A stretch of 57,787 nt of DNA from NCBI GenBank assembly GCA_009469585.1, contig SSXW01000026.1, positions 1 through 57,787 on the forward strand, read 5' to 3'. The notes below the pieces were generated by a model, which had not been told where the DNA came from, did no database searches, and was given only the letters and a program-made list of their open reading frames with translations. Position numbers and translations under genes: made by a program. Each line of letters opens with the position of its first letter. The first letter of the stretch is position 1. This document shows positions 1-7,045 of this stretch, in pieces. The stretch is from Dechloromonas sp. Dech2017 (GTDB lineage Bacteria; Pseudomonadota; Gammaproteobacteria; Burkholderiales; Rhodocyclaceae).

Positions 1-111
1 ACCGACTGGATGTGGACCTACAATCACGAGCGCCCCAACATGGCACTCGGCGGCATTACCCCGAAACAGAAGTCAGCACTTTTAACCACCTCTACTTCTG
101 ACCGCTGCTAA
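1..111 (+). CDS. IS3-family transposase OrfB, C-terminal fragment
   Basis: Frame 1 is open from the first base to a TAA at 109-111 and encodes 36 residues. It contains WTYNHERPNMALGGITPKQK, the usual C-terminal end of the DDE integrase core of IS3/IS407-group OrfB transposases. The rest of the gene lies outside the window. It ends 17 bases before the IS terminal repeat boundary, as normal in this family. Confidence 0.85.
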   Translation, partial: TDWMWTYNHERPNMALGGITPKQKSALLTTSTSDRC

Positions 112-128
112 AAATGGGGGGATTACCA
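1..128 (+). mobile_element. IS3-family element, right end only
   Basis: This is the last 127-128 bases of an IS3-family (IS407-like) insertion sequence, ending in a terminal repeat that reads TGGTAATCCCCCC on the minus strand. The same terminal repeat opens the element fragment at the far end of the window, in an orientation that makes these two opposite ends of one IS type. The 4-base flanks of the two ends do not match, so they are not obviously one insertion. The nearly identical fragment lengths at both contig ends suggest the assembly broke at this repeat. Confidence 0.85.
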
Positions 129-309
129 GACGATCTACTTCTGTTTGTTCAGGATCAATCTTAGAGGAAGCAGTATCAATCGTTTCTTCCGTCTCGATGA
201 TCTCTTCAAGGGGATCAGCAACAGGTTCGGCAATGGCTTCCTTTTCTTCTACAACAGCTTCAAGGACTTCAGATTCTTCACTAAAAAACTTACTGGACTT
301 GCGGGACAT
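82..309 (-). pseudogene. Small acidic protein truncated by the IS3 element
   Basis: The reading frame starts at ATG 309 (MSRKSSKFFSEESEVLE) after a GGAG Shine-Dalgarno that lies inside the end of the upstream gene. About 60 residues, very rich in Glu/Asp, precede the point where the frame enters the IS terminal repeat at base 128. The last 15 or so residues (VIPPFLAAVRSRGG) are therefore IS-encoded, and the native C-terminus is missing. It is probably translationally coupled to the 57-residue gene upstream, with one base between stop and start. I recognise no family. Size, acidity and tight packing are typical of phage accessory genes. Confidence 0.6.
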
Positions 310-310
310 C

Positions 311-484
311 TCAGACTCCTTCGATTTGCTTGATGAGAACGATGCTGATTGATTTTTTGGAGCCGGTAATTTGTTCGACCAGCTTCTTCAATTCCGCTTC
401 ACAGTCATCGATGTTGTGAACTTCGACAACATCTCTAAAGCAGGGGAGGAATCCTTTAACGGTGTAGAGAACTTCGTACTTCAT
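311..484 (-). CDS. Small phage-like protein, 57 aa
   Basis: The ORF starts at ATG 484, preceded by a strong GGGGAAGG Shine-Dalgarno, and ends at TGA 313-311, one base before the next ATG at 309. The product begins MKYEVLYTVKGFLPCFRDVV. It has an alternating beta/alpha pattern with a charged helix in the middle (EAELKKLVEQI), looks cytoplasmic, and has two cysteines. I do not recognise a family. Good ribosome binding, coupling to the neighbour and compact size argue that it is real. Its style matches the small genes at 53.6-57.6 kb, which may be the same kind of mobile DNA. Confidence 0.55.
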   Translation of the reverse strand: MKYEVLYTVKGFLPCFRDVVEVHNIDDCEAELKKLVEQITGSKKSISIVLIKQIEGV

Positions 485-800
485 GATGCCTTCCCCTGCT
501 GATTGATGTTGAGTCCAGCATCAAACAATCAGAGGAAAAGACAACGGCGATTTATGTTGTTGTAGGGCTGGTGCTCGGCCTAAACGGCCGGTGGCGACCT
601 CAGTGAAAAATGGCCGGTTCTGAGTACAGACCGGCCATTGCCATTCTGGGGGGACGTCGAATTTATGGAAGATTTCGTCAAGCAGTCTCTCGCCGAATGG
701 AACTATTCATCCTGATTAAAGGGGGGCGACAAGGGAAATTTATCAACCAATTGTTTGGATCAATGGAGCGCGATTGCCTAGGTGGACGGTGCACGATAGA
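485..800. other. Intergenic region with a 10-bp-stem hairpin
   Basis: I see no convincing gene here. The clearest structure is an inverted repeat at 609-618 and 630-639 (AATGGCCGGT / ACCGGCCATT) with an 11-base loop. It lacks a T tract, so it is not a classic terminator. GGCCGG-rich inverted repeats like this often sit at old insertion boundaries, which fits the junction between phage-like DNA on the left and the NsrR cluster on the right. Confidence 0.35.
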
Positions 801-827
801 TTAAGATGTATTGGTTTTACATCTTAA
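801..827 (+). promoter_or_regulatory. NsrR-type operator upstream of ccoG
   Basis: A perfect palindrome has 10-base arms (TTAAGATGTA / TACATCTTAA) around a 7-base T-rich centre. It matches the known NsrR pattern, AAGATGYATTT followed by its mirror image. A second palindrome with the same core arms (AAGATGTA / TACATCTT) lies beside nsrR at 6221-6243. This one is 37 bases upstream of the chosen ccoG start, well placed for repression relieved by NO. The site is seen in sequence; binding by this NsrR is inferred. Confidence 0.75.
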
Positions 828-864
828 CGTAACGGTGCTTCACGGCTCCGAAAAGCGAGCCAAT

Positions 865-2289
865 ATGTCAGCAACGCCCAAGCCGCGAAAGATCATTCCG
901 ATCGAACCGCAGCCGCAATCGATGTATAAATCCGAGCCCAAGGTTTATCCGCGCTCAATCACAGGCCTCTTCCAGAACTGGCGCTGGATCATGGCCTGGC
1001 TGACCCAGATTGTCTTCTACGGTCTGTGCTGGTTGCCCTGGAATGGCCGCCAGGCCGTTCTGTTCGATCTCGACCGCCGGCGCTTTTTCATTTTCGATTT
1101 CGTCCTCTGGCCGCAGGACACCATCTATCTGGCCATCCTCCTCGTCCTCTCGGCCCTCGCCCTGTTCCTGTTCACCGCCGTTGCCGGCCGCCTGTGGTGT
1201 GGCTACACCTGCCCACAGACGGTCTACACCGAAATCTTTCTGTGGATAGAAAAAAAGATCGAAGGTGAACGGCCGCAACGCATGAAACTGGATGCCGGCC
1301 CGTGGACCCGCAACAAGCTGGTGCGCAAGTGCGTCAAGCACAGTTTGTGGATCGTTTTCTCGCTATGGACCGGCTTCACCTTCGTCGGCTACTTCACCCC
1401 GATTCGCGATCTGATGGCGGCTATCGCCGACTTCAGCATCGGCCCCTGGGACATTTTCTGGATCTTGTTCTACGGTGGCTTCACTTACGGTTTCGCCGGC
1501 TTCCTGCGCGAGCAGATGTGCAAATACATTTGCCCCTACGCTCGCTTCCAGTTCGTCATGTTCGATGCCGATACGCTGATCATCACTTACGACGAAGCCC
1601 GTGGCGAACCGCGCGGTGGCCGCGCCAAGACCGCCGAACCGGCAAAACTCGGGCTGGGCGACTGTATTGACTGCGGCATCTGCGTCCAGGTGTGCCCGAC
1701 CGGCATTGACATACGCAATGGCCTGCAGGCCGAGTGCATTGCCTGTGCCGCCTGTATCGATGCCTGCGACCAGGTCATGGACAAGATGAACTACCCGCGT
1801 GGCCTGATTCGTTATTCGACCGAGAATGCACTCAAGCACGAACTGAGCACCCGTGAAATCCTCCGTCGCACCTACCGGCCACGCACGCTGGTCTACTCGC
1901 TGGCCTTCATTGTTCTGACGCTGGCGACGGCCTGGTCGTTAACCACCCGCATGCCGCTGCGGGTGGATGTCCAACGTGATCGGGCAACACTGGCACGCGA
2001 GGTCGATGGCGGCATGATCGAAAACGTTTATCGCCTGCAGATCAGCAATGCCAGCGAACAGCCGCATCGCTATCGCGTCGCCGTCGAAGGCTTGGCCGGT
2101 ATCCACCTCAACGACGACAGCCACGATCAATTGACCATCGCCGGCGCAGATTCCGCCGAAATCACCGTCCGCGTTCAGGTCGAGGCCGATTCAACCAGCA
2201 AGGGCGCCCACCCGATTCGCTTCCACGTCGAAAACAGCGACGATCCAGCAATCATGATCAACGAAAAAACCAAATTCTGGATGCCATGA
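865..2289 (+). CDS. ccoG: Cytochrome c oxidase accessory protein CcoG (RdxA/FixG)
   Basis: A polytopic membrane ferredoxin that helps handle copper/redox during cbb3 oxidase assembly. The N-terminal membrane part carries WCGYTCPQTVYTEIFLWIEK and CKYICPYARFQFVM. Around residues 268-310 are two 4Fe-4S ferredoxin motifs (CIDCGICVQVCP, CIACAACIDACD), and a periplasmic Ig-like C-terminus follows. The frame is open to 811, but the ATG at 865 (MSATPKPRK) gives a family-typical 474 residues and leaves the NsrR box upstream. It overlaps the next gene by 4 bases, so the two are probably one transcript. CcoG under NsrR-type control, without other cco genes nearby, suggests a role in metal/redox repair under nitrosative stress. 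Confidence 0.93.
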   Translation: MSATPKPRKIIPIEPQPQSMYKSEPKVYPRSITGLFQNWRWIMAWLTQIVFYGLCWLPWNGRQAVLFDLDRRRFFIFDFVLWPQDTIYLAILLVLSALALFLFTAVAGRLWCGYTCPQTVYTEIFLWIEKKIEGERPQRMKLDAGPWTRNKLVRKCVKHSLWIVFSLWTGFTFVGYFTPIRDLMAAIADFSIGPWDIFWILFYGGFTYGFAGFLREQMCKYICPYARFQFVMFDADTLIITYDEARGEPRGGRAKTAEPAKLGLGDCIDCGICVQVCPTGIDIRNGLQAECIACAACIDACDQVMDKMNYPRGLIRYSTENALKHELSTREILRRTYRPRTLVYSLAFIVLTLATAWSLTTRMPLRVDVQRDRATLAREVDGGMIENVYRLQISNASEQPHRYRVAVEGLAGIHLNDDSHDQLTIAGADSAEITVRVQVEADSTSKGAHPIRFHVENSDDPAIMINEKTKFWMP

Positions 2290-3467
2290 TACCCCCGTCG
2301 ATGAAGAGAATCCGCGAATTCGTAAGCCGCTACCTGGTTGCCGACGCCGCGCCCCTCTCCGGCGGCGAGCGCTGGCGTAGCACCATTGCCGCCTTTTGCG
2401 GCATGTGTGTGATCGAGGCGGTCCTGAGCATCGCGCCCGGCGACCCCGACGCCCGGCATTTACTGGCCCCGTTGGGAGCGACCTCGGTAATTCTCTTCGC
2501 CCTGCCTCACAGTCCGCTCGGCCAACCCTGGTCAACCGCTGGCGGCCTCGTCCTCTCGGGCCTGATCGGGCTGCTTTGCCATCAATGGATCCACCCCGCC
2601 TGGCTGGCAATTGCCGTTGCCCTGGCGATGGCCGTTTGGCTGATGGCTCGCCTGCGCTGCATCCACCCGCCGGGCGGCGCCATGGCAGTGGTTTTCGCCA
2701 GCGGCCTGACGGTCGGCAATGGCAGCGCCATCGAGATGAATCTGCTTAATACCGTGGCCGCACTGCTCGCCGCCCTCGCCGTCAATGCCGCCATTCCCGG
2801 CCGGCGCTGGCCGCAGTGCTTCCAGGAAATGCCCGGCCAGCGCCAGCCACAGCAGGTGCACCGACCGGGCATCAGCCACGACGACCTGCAATATGCGCTG
2901 ACCCGCATCGATAGCTTTCTCGACATCACGGAAGACGATCTGGTGCAGGTCTACGACCTCGCCCTGAGCCATGCCTACGAACGCCACGAACAACGCCGCT
3001 GCGGTGACATCATGACCGCTTCTGTGGTCAGCGTTGAATTCGGCACCTCGCTGAACGAGGCGTGGACCCTACTGCGCCAGCACCACGTCAAGGCGCTGCC
3101 GGTGGTGGACCGGGCGCGCCGGGTGATCGGCATGATCAGCGCCGATAATTTCCTCAATCATGTGCCCCCTGAAGGCAGCCCGCGGATCGGCGAAAACATT
3201 CGCCGCCTGCTGCGTTACGACGCAACGCCCTTGAGCAGCAAGCCGGAAGTCGTCGGCCAAATCATGGCGCCGCCAATCGTCATCGCCAGCATCGGCGACC
3301 CGATCAGCCGCGTCGCGCATTTGCTTGCCGGACGCAGCCACCATTCGGCGGTACCGGTTGTCGATGAAAACCGCAAGCTGGTCGGCATTCTCGGCCAGAC
3401 CGATCTACTGGCTGCGCTCTATCACTACCGCGCCACCAGCCTCGCCGCCGGCATGCCGCTCGTCTGA
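2286..3467 (+). CDS. HPP-family membrane protein with two CBS domains
   Basis: The N-terminal part (about residues 20-175) has four hydrophobic segments and the signature IHPPGGAMA of the HPP family. Members of that family have been linked to nitrite transport in cyanobacteria and chloroplasts. The C-terminal part (about 230-385) holds a pair of CBS domains (CGDIMTASVVSVEFGTSLNE..., VGQIMAPPIVIASIGDPISR...), usually adenine-nucleotide-binding regulatory modules. It starts at ATG 2286, overlapping ccoG. Its stop abuts the stop of the convergent hemerythrin gene with no spacer. Under an NsrR-like promoter it is plausibly a nitrite or related small-anion transporter gated by cell energy state; the substrate is inferred. 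Confidence 0.85.
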   Translation: MIPPSMKRIREFVSRYLVADAAPLSGGERWRSTIAAFCGMCVIEAVLSIAPGDPDARHLLAPLGATSVILFALPHSPLGQPWSTAGGLVLSGLIGLLCHQWIHPAWLAIAVALAMAVWLMARLRCIHPPGGAMAVVFASGLTVGNGSAIEMNLLNTVAALLAALAVNAAIPGRRWPQCFQEMPGQRQPQQVHRPGISHDDLQYALTRIDSFLDITEDDLVQVYDLALSHAYERHEQRRCGDIMTASVVSVEFGTSLNEAWTLLRQHHVKALPVVDRARRVIGMISADNFLNHVPPEGSPRIGENIRRLLRYDATPLSSKPEVVGQIMAPPIVIASIGDPISRVAHLLAGRSHHSAVPVVDENRKLVGILGQTDLLAALYHYRATSLAAGMPLV

Positions 3468-3860
3468 TCAGCCAGGCGCCGCCCACAGTCGCTCAAGGGC
3501 GGCGAACATTGCCCGTTCTTCAAAGCGGACATGTGCCGTCAGGCGCTCGGCAAAGCTGTGCAAGGCCGCACCATCCGGCTCGGCAAGCTGCGCCGCCAAC
3601 TGCCGAAGGTCGGCGTGATCGGCCTCCGTTTGCTGTACCAGAACATCCTCGCCAGACTGGCGCAGCAACGGCAACAAGTCACGTTCCTCCTGCTGAAAAT
3701 GCGCTTCCAGTTCACGCTCAAAAGCCTTCCGGCAAGCGGCAGCGGCAATCCGAATTTGTTCGTGGTCGCCCGAGGTCGCGGCGCGCTTGGCGTCCAGCGC
3801 AAGCTTCAAGGCGCGGTAATGCTCGCGCGAAAGATCCTGCAATCGTTGGTGACGTTTCAT
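3468..3860 (-). CDS. Hemerythrin HHE-domain protein
   Basis: A 130-residue cytoplasmic four-helix protein. Histidine/glutamate ligands characteristic of hemerythrin HHE domains appear as REHYRAL, FERELEAHFQQEERDLLPLL, EADHADLRQL and HVRFEERAMF. Such proteins carry a di-iron centre and are associated with oxygen or NO binding and with repair of nitrosatively damaged iron centres (the YtfE/DnrN group is related). It is the last gene of the leftward NsrR-box operon, 44 bases after the ferredoxin reductase, and ends tail-to-tail with the HPP-CBS gene. It is shorter than YtfE and lacks the N-terminal ScdA-type domain. The NO-related role is inferred from context. Confidence 0.85.
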   Translation of the reverse strand: MKRHQRLQDLSREHYRALKLALDAKRAATSGDHEQIRIAAAACRKAFERELEAHFQQEERDLLPLLRQSGEDVLVQQTEADHADLRQLAAQLAEPDGAALHSFAERLTAHVRFEERAMFAALERLWAAPG

Positions 3861-3904
3861 GTGTCCAATCGACCTGACTCAGGCGCTGTGCCAATCACTC
3901 GTCA

Positions 3905-4720
3905 TTACCAGTATTTTTCAAAAGCCATCTGGCCGAGGATACCGCGTCGATTGGTGGCAAAACCCAATTTACCCAACAACTGACGAAGCTCGGTGGCCAT
4001 GGCCGGATTGCCGCAGATCATCAAGCGCGAATGATCGACGCCGATTTCGCATTTCGCGGCTTTTTCAAGTTGACCGTCAGCCAGCAAGACCGGTATGCGC
4101 TGGTTCAATGCCGCCGCCCCGGGATCGCGGGTGACGATAGGCAAATAGCCGAGGCTGGCTCCTCCTTCGGCCAGGAAATCGACTTCGGGCAAGGCGGCAA
4201 TTTCATCGCGATAGGCAAGCTCGTCGGCATGGCGCACGCTATGGACGACAATCAGCTTATTAAAGTTTGCCCAGACCGCCGGATCGCGCAGAATGGAAAT
4301 CATCGGTCCCAGTCCGGTGCCACTGGCCAGCAGCCAGAGATCGTTGCCTGGCGCCAACTGGTCGACGGTCAGGAAACCGTAACTGTTCTTATCGACCTGT
4401 ATCGTGTCACCGACCTGCAAACGTCCCAACGCCGCCGAGAAGGCGCCCTCAGGAACCAGGATCGCCAGGAATTCGAGGTATTCGTCGTAGGCCGCCGAAA
4501 CGACCGAATAGGGGCGCCAGACCGACGCTCCCTCGGCATCCGGAAGCGCCAGACGAGCGTAATGGCCCGGGGTGAAGCGGAAGCCGCGATAGCGGGTGGT
4601 GCGGAAGGACAGCATGGTCGGCGACCAGTGACGAATCGCAGTCACCGTTTCCGCCGTCCACTTATCTTCGCTCCCGGTGTCGCGAAATGCCTGTAATCCA
4701 GGTTCAGCAACGTAGCCCAT
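3905..4720 (-). CDS. fpr: Ferredoxin--NADP(+) reductase
   Basis: A 271-residue flavoprotein of the bacterial FNR family. It transfers electrons between NADPH and ferredoxin/flavodoxin through FAD. Visible motifs are the FAD-binding RPYSVVS (about residues 69-75), the NADP-binding GTGLGPMISILRDP, and a family-typical C-terminus ending in EKYW. The start overlaps the 3' end of the upstream membrane-protein gene by 17 bases, indicating coupled translation. In this operon it probably supplies electrons to the hemerythrin or to Fe-S/NO repair. Confidence 0.9.
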   Translation of the reverse strand: MGYVAEPGLQAFRDTGSEDKWTAETVTAIRHWSPTMLSFRTTRYRGFRFTPGHYARLALPDAEGASVWRPYSVVSAAYDEYLEFLAILVPEGAFSAALGRLQVGDTIQVDKNSYGFLTVDQLAPGNDLWLLASGTGLGPMISILRDPAVWANFNKLIVVHSVRHADELAYRDEIAALPEVDFLAEGGASLGYLPIVTRDPGAAALNQRIPVLLADGQLEKAAKCEIGVDHSRLMICGNPAMATELRQLLGKLGFATNRRGILGQMAFEKYW

Positions 4721-5831
4721 GATCGACCTCCTTCTTCTTTGACGTCTTCCGGGCAGTCGCGTTCCGACCCTGGCGCATGCTGCCGAGCAGCATAGCGATG
4801 AACAGCGCCAGCGTTAAGGCATTGGCCATCCCGCCGAGCTTTCGCCCGTCGAAATCATCGAGCAGGTTGGCGCCAACGTGCAGTAGCAACGAAGCGTGGA
4901 GGAGTAGCAAGGGCAGATAAAAAACCGGGTGAAATGGAATTTTCAGGCGGGTGATCGCCGGAAAAATGATGGGCGCGTGGCCAAACACCATGGCAAACAC
5001 AAAACCCGGTCCGACCGCATGCAAGCTGCTGTCGCGCCAAACGTGGCCAGGCACGAAGCCGCCGCCGATGCCGAGCAAGCCGGCAAAGACCAACCAGAAA
5101 TAGCCGCTGAGCAGACAAATCGCCACGAACTGGGGTAGTCCGGAGAGGTGGGCATTGCGCCAGGCAATATCGAAACGCAGCAACCACAAGGCCAGCGCCA
5201 GCAAACCGGCTGAAAAAATGACCAGCCCGCTGGCCGGCTGCCAAAGGCTGAGCATATTGCCAAACAGGAGGCAGCCGACGATCCCATAGAACACTCGCCG
5301 TGCTAGCGCCGGCGTTGGCAGAAACCGACTCAATTCGAGACGCTCACCGGCAATTGTGGTGACCAGAAAGGACAACCACCAGGGTACGGCCGGCGCGATC
5401 CAGTCGGCGGTCAGCCATGCCAGGCTGCCGATCAACCAGCAAACGCTGCCGATCGCCAGCACAATGGTGAACGGTGCCGTCTGCCGGCGCAGCACTTGAA
5501 TACTGGCGGCAAGCATGATCGTTGCGGCGATGACGCTCAACGTCGTGGCGATGATCGGTGGCCAGCCGGCCAGCATGACGATGCCGCTGGCACCGGCGGC
5601 GGCCGGCGCCAGGTAGGCCCAGCGCCGACCGATGGCCACGGCCCCCTCGAGGCTGATGACCGTACCGAAGAAAGCGGAAATCATCAATGCACCATGGAGC
5701 CCGGCGGCGTCGGAAGCAACAGCCGGCACCGCACAGGCCAGTCTCGCCAGGCCGGCCAGCACGCCGCCGAGCAGCGACATCATGCCAAGAATCAGGATGG
5801 GCATTCTCGCCAGTGGTGGCAGGTCGTTCAT
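4704..5831 (-). CDS. NnrS-like polytopic membrane protein
   Basis: A 375-residue protein that is almost entirely hydrophobic, with roughly 10-12 predicted membrane spans and a basic C-terminal tail (RKTSKKKE). Histidines within the membrane segments (LHGALMISAFFG; LHAVGPGFVFAMVFGHAPII; LLLHASLLLHVGAN) resemble the heme/copper-ligating pattern of NnrS and the wider heme-copper oxidase fold, although the canonical NnrS signature is not clear. It sits between the MIP18-like gene and ferredoxin reductase in an operon behind an NsrR-like box, which supports a nitrosative-stress role. The family assignment is tentative. Confidence 0.65.
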   Translation of the reverse strand: MNDLPPLARMPILILGMMSLLGGVLAGLARLACAVPAVASDAAGLHGALMISAFFGTVISLEGAVAIGRRWAYLAPAAAGASGIVMLAGWPPIIATTLSVIAATIMLAASIQVLRRQTAPFTIVLAIGSVCWLIGSLAWLTADWIAPAVPWWLSFLVTTIAGERLELSRFLPTPALARRVFYGIVGCLLFGNMLSLWQPASGLVIFSAGLLALALWLLRFDIAWRNAHLSGLPQFVAICLLSGYFWLVFAGLLGIGGGFVPGHVWRDSSLHAVGPGFVFAMVFGHAPIIFPAITRLKIPFHPVFYLPLLLLHASLLLHVGANLLDDFDGRKLGGMANALTLALFIAMLLGSMRQGRNATARKTSKKKEVDHGLRC

Positions 5832-5877
5832 GTTTTTCCCCCGTTCTGATCGCCTGGCGGCTGCGCGCCTGGCGAGC

Positions 5878-6210
5878 TCACTGGTCGCCCCACCCGAGTT
5901 CGCGACGGCTGCGCTCGCTCATCATTTCCGGGTCCCAGGGTGGATTCCAGACCAGGGTGATTTCCGGTTCGCAGCCTTCAGGCAGGGCTTGGGCCAGAAC
6001 ATCGTTGGCATCGTCGACAATCATCTGGCCCATCGGGCAGGCTGGCGAGGTCATGGTCATTTCGATCCGTACCCGCTGCGACGAGACATCGATGTGGTAG
6101 ATCAAGCCGAGATCGACAATATTGATTGCCATTTCCGGATCGACCACTTGCCGGAGCAGCGCACGCACCGCTTCGACATCGGAAAGGCTGGATTCATTGG
6201 GCATGTTCAT
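5878..6210 (-). CDS. MIP18/DUF59-family Fe-S assembly protein (SufT/PaaD-like)
   Basis: A DUF59 domain with the usual pattern: VVDPEMAINIVDLGLIYHI, then TSPACPMGQMIVDDA bearing the conserved cysteine, then VWNPPWDPEMMS near the end. These proteins help assemble or repair Fe-S clusters. The frame is open upstream to an ATG at 6240, but that start falls inside the NsrR-like palindrome (6221-6243). The ATG at 6210 (MNMPNESSL) or 6204 is therefore preferred and gives about 110 residues. It is the first gene of the leftward operon and fits repair of NO-damaged clusters. Confidence 0.85.
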   Translation of the reverse strand: MNMPNESSLSDVEAVRALLRQVVDPEMAINIVDLGLIYHIDVSSQRVRIEMTMTSPACPMGQMIVDDANDVLAQALPEGCEPEITLVWNPPWDPEMMSERSRRELGWGDQ

Positions 6211-6220
6211 CTCGGCATAG

Positions 6221-6243
6221 AAGATGTAATATAAATACATCTT
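6221..6243 (-). promoter_or_regulatory. NsrR-type operator in the nsrR / MIP18 divergent region
   Basis: A 23-base site whose 8-base arms AAGATGTA and TACATCTT are perfectly inverted around an AT-only centre, matching the known NsrR consensus closely. It ends 10 bases before the chosen start of the leftward operon and 67 bases before nsrR, so it could block the leftward promoter. A weaker partner is listed separately at 6267-6289. Confidence 0.75.
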
Positions 6244-6266
6244 TATCGTAGAACGCCGACAAAACT

Positions 6267-6289
6267 AAGCAATATATTTTTTACATCTT
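6267..6289 (+). promoter_or_regulatory. Weak second NsrR-like site upstream of nsrR
   Basis: This 23-base window ends in a perfect half-site (TACATCTT) and begins with AAG, but the left arm is degenerate. It lies 21 bases before the nsrR start codon, a position suited to autoregulation at lower affinity than the palindromic site at 6221-6243. Confidence 0.4.
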
Positions 6290-6310
6290 ATAAGAATCGG
6301 GAGGAAATCA

Positions 6311-6790
6311 ATGAAACTGACCACATTCTCGGACTACACATTGCGCGTCCTGATGTTTCTGGCTGCGGCGCGGGATCGCCTGGCAACCATCCCGGAAATT
6401 GCTGCGGCCTACGAAATATCGGAGAACCATTTGATGAAGGTGGTTCATCAACTGGCGCGCCAAGGGGTCATCGAATCGGTACGCGGCAAGGGTGGCGGCA
6501 TCCGCCTGGCGCACACACCGGACAAGATCAGGCTCGGCCAGATTGTCCGTAACAGCGAGGGAAGCGCGCCTATTGTCGAATGTCTTTCCGGTCAGCCGGT
6601 AATCTGCAAGATCGCCCCGGCCTGCCGCCTGACACCTATCCTGATCCGCTCGTTCGAGGCGCTTTACAACACACTCGATCAATACACGTTGGCCGATCTG
6701 GTCCCGGACGATGCGCAGCTCAGCCACTTGCTGAGCGGCTCAACCCCGGCCCCGTATGCCGTGCAGGCATCGGCAGAAAGCGTCGACTGA
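6311..6790 (+). CDS. nsrR: NO-sensing Rrf2-family repressor NsrR
   Basis: A 159-residue Rrf2 protein with an N-terminal winged helix (MKLTTFSDYTLRVLMFLAA; ISENHLMKVVHQLARQGVIESVRGKGGGIRLA). Three cysteines at positions 91, 99 and 105 (VECLSGQPVICKIAPACRL) correspond to the Fe-S ligands of NsrR, followed by the family-typical LDQYTLADLV. NsrR holds an Fe-S cluster that reacts with NO, releasing DNA. The start follows a GGGAGG Shine-Dalgarno. Two NsrR-like sites lie just upstream and one lies before ccoG, so both flanking transcription units are probably its regulon. The C-terminal 15 or so residues extend beyond the usual length. Confidence 0.93.
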   Translation: MKLTTFSDYTLRVLMFLAAARDRLATIPEIAAAYEISENHLMKVVHQLARQGVIESVRGKGGGIRLAHTPDKIRLGQIVRNSEGSAPIVECLSGQPVICKIAPACRLTPILIRSFEALYNTLDQYTLADLVPDDAQLSHLLSGSTPAPYAVQASAESVD

Positions 6791-6848
6791 TACCATGCCG
6801 CCGACGCGCCGCCGTTCCAAATTTCGCTCTACCGCCCCACGCGCTCCG

Positions 6849-6944
6849 TTATTTGCTGGCGACATCCGGCACGAACTTCAGCACATTGCCGTTGATGCAA
6901 TAACGTTTGTAGATCGGAGCCGGTGACACCAAGGGAATAACCAT
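6849..6944 (-). pseudogene. Possible methionine sulfoxide reductase B remnant
   Basis: A 31-codon open stretch ends in APIYKRYCINGNVLKFVPD and a stop. RYCIN(G/S)xxLKFVP is the usual end of MsrB proteins, with the catalytic cysteine. No upstream MsrB body is present: the frame meets a stop just before its only ATG, and about 100 bases further on lies the IS1182 element. I read it as the 3' scrap of a gene lost by rearrangement. The resemblance is short, so the identity is uncertain. Confidence 0.35.
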
Positions 6945-7045
6945 GCCGAAAGGGAACGGTTATGCCTCAGATTCGGAGAGGCACATAAATGTCTTTCGCC
7001 GCGCGCCACAACCAAGCAAAAACCGTGGGGCAGGTGATCGGCGAT

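Noticed and set aside
610..804. 64-codon frame beginning within the GGCCGG hairpin
   Set aside because: Start lies in an inverted repeat, no ribosome site, no homology seen.
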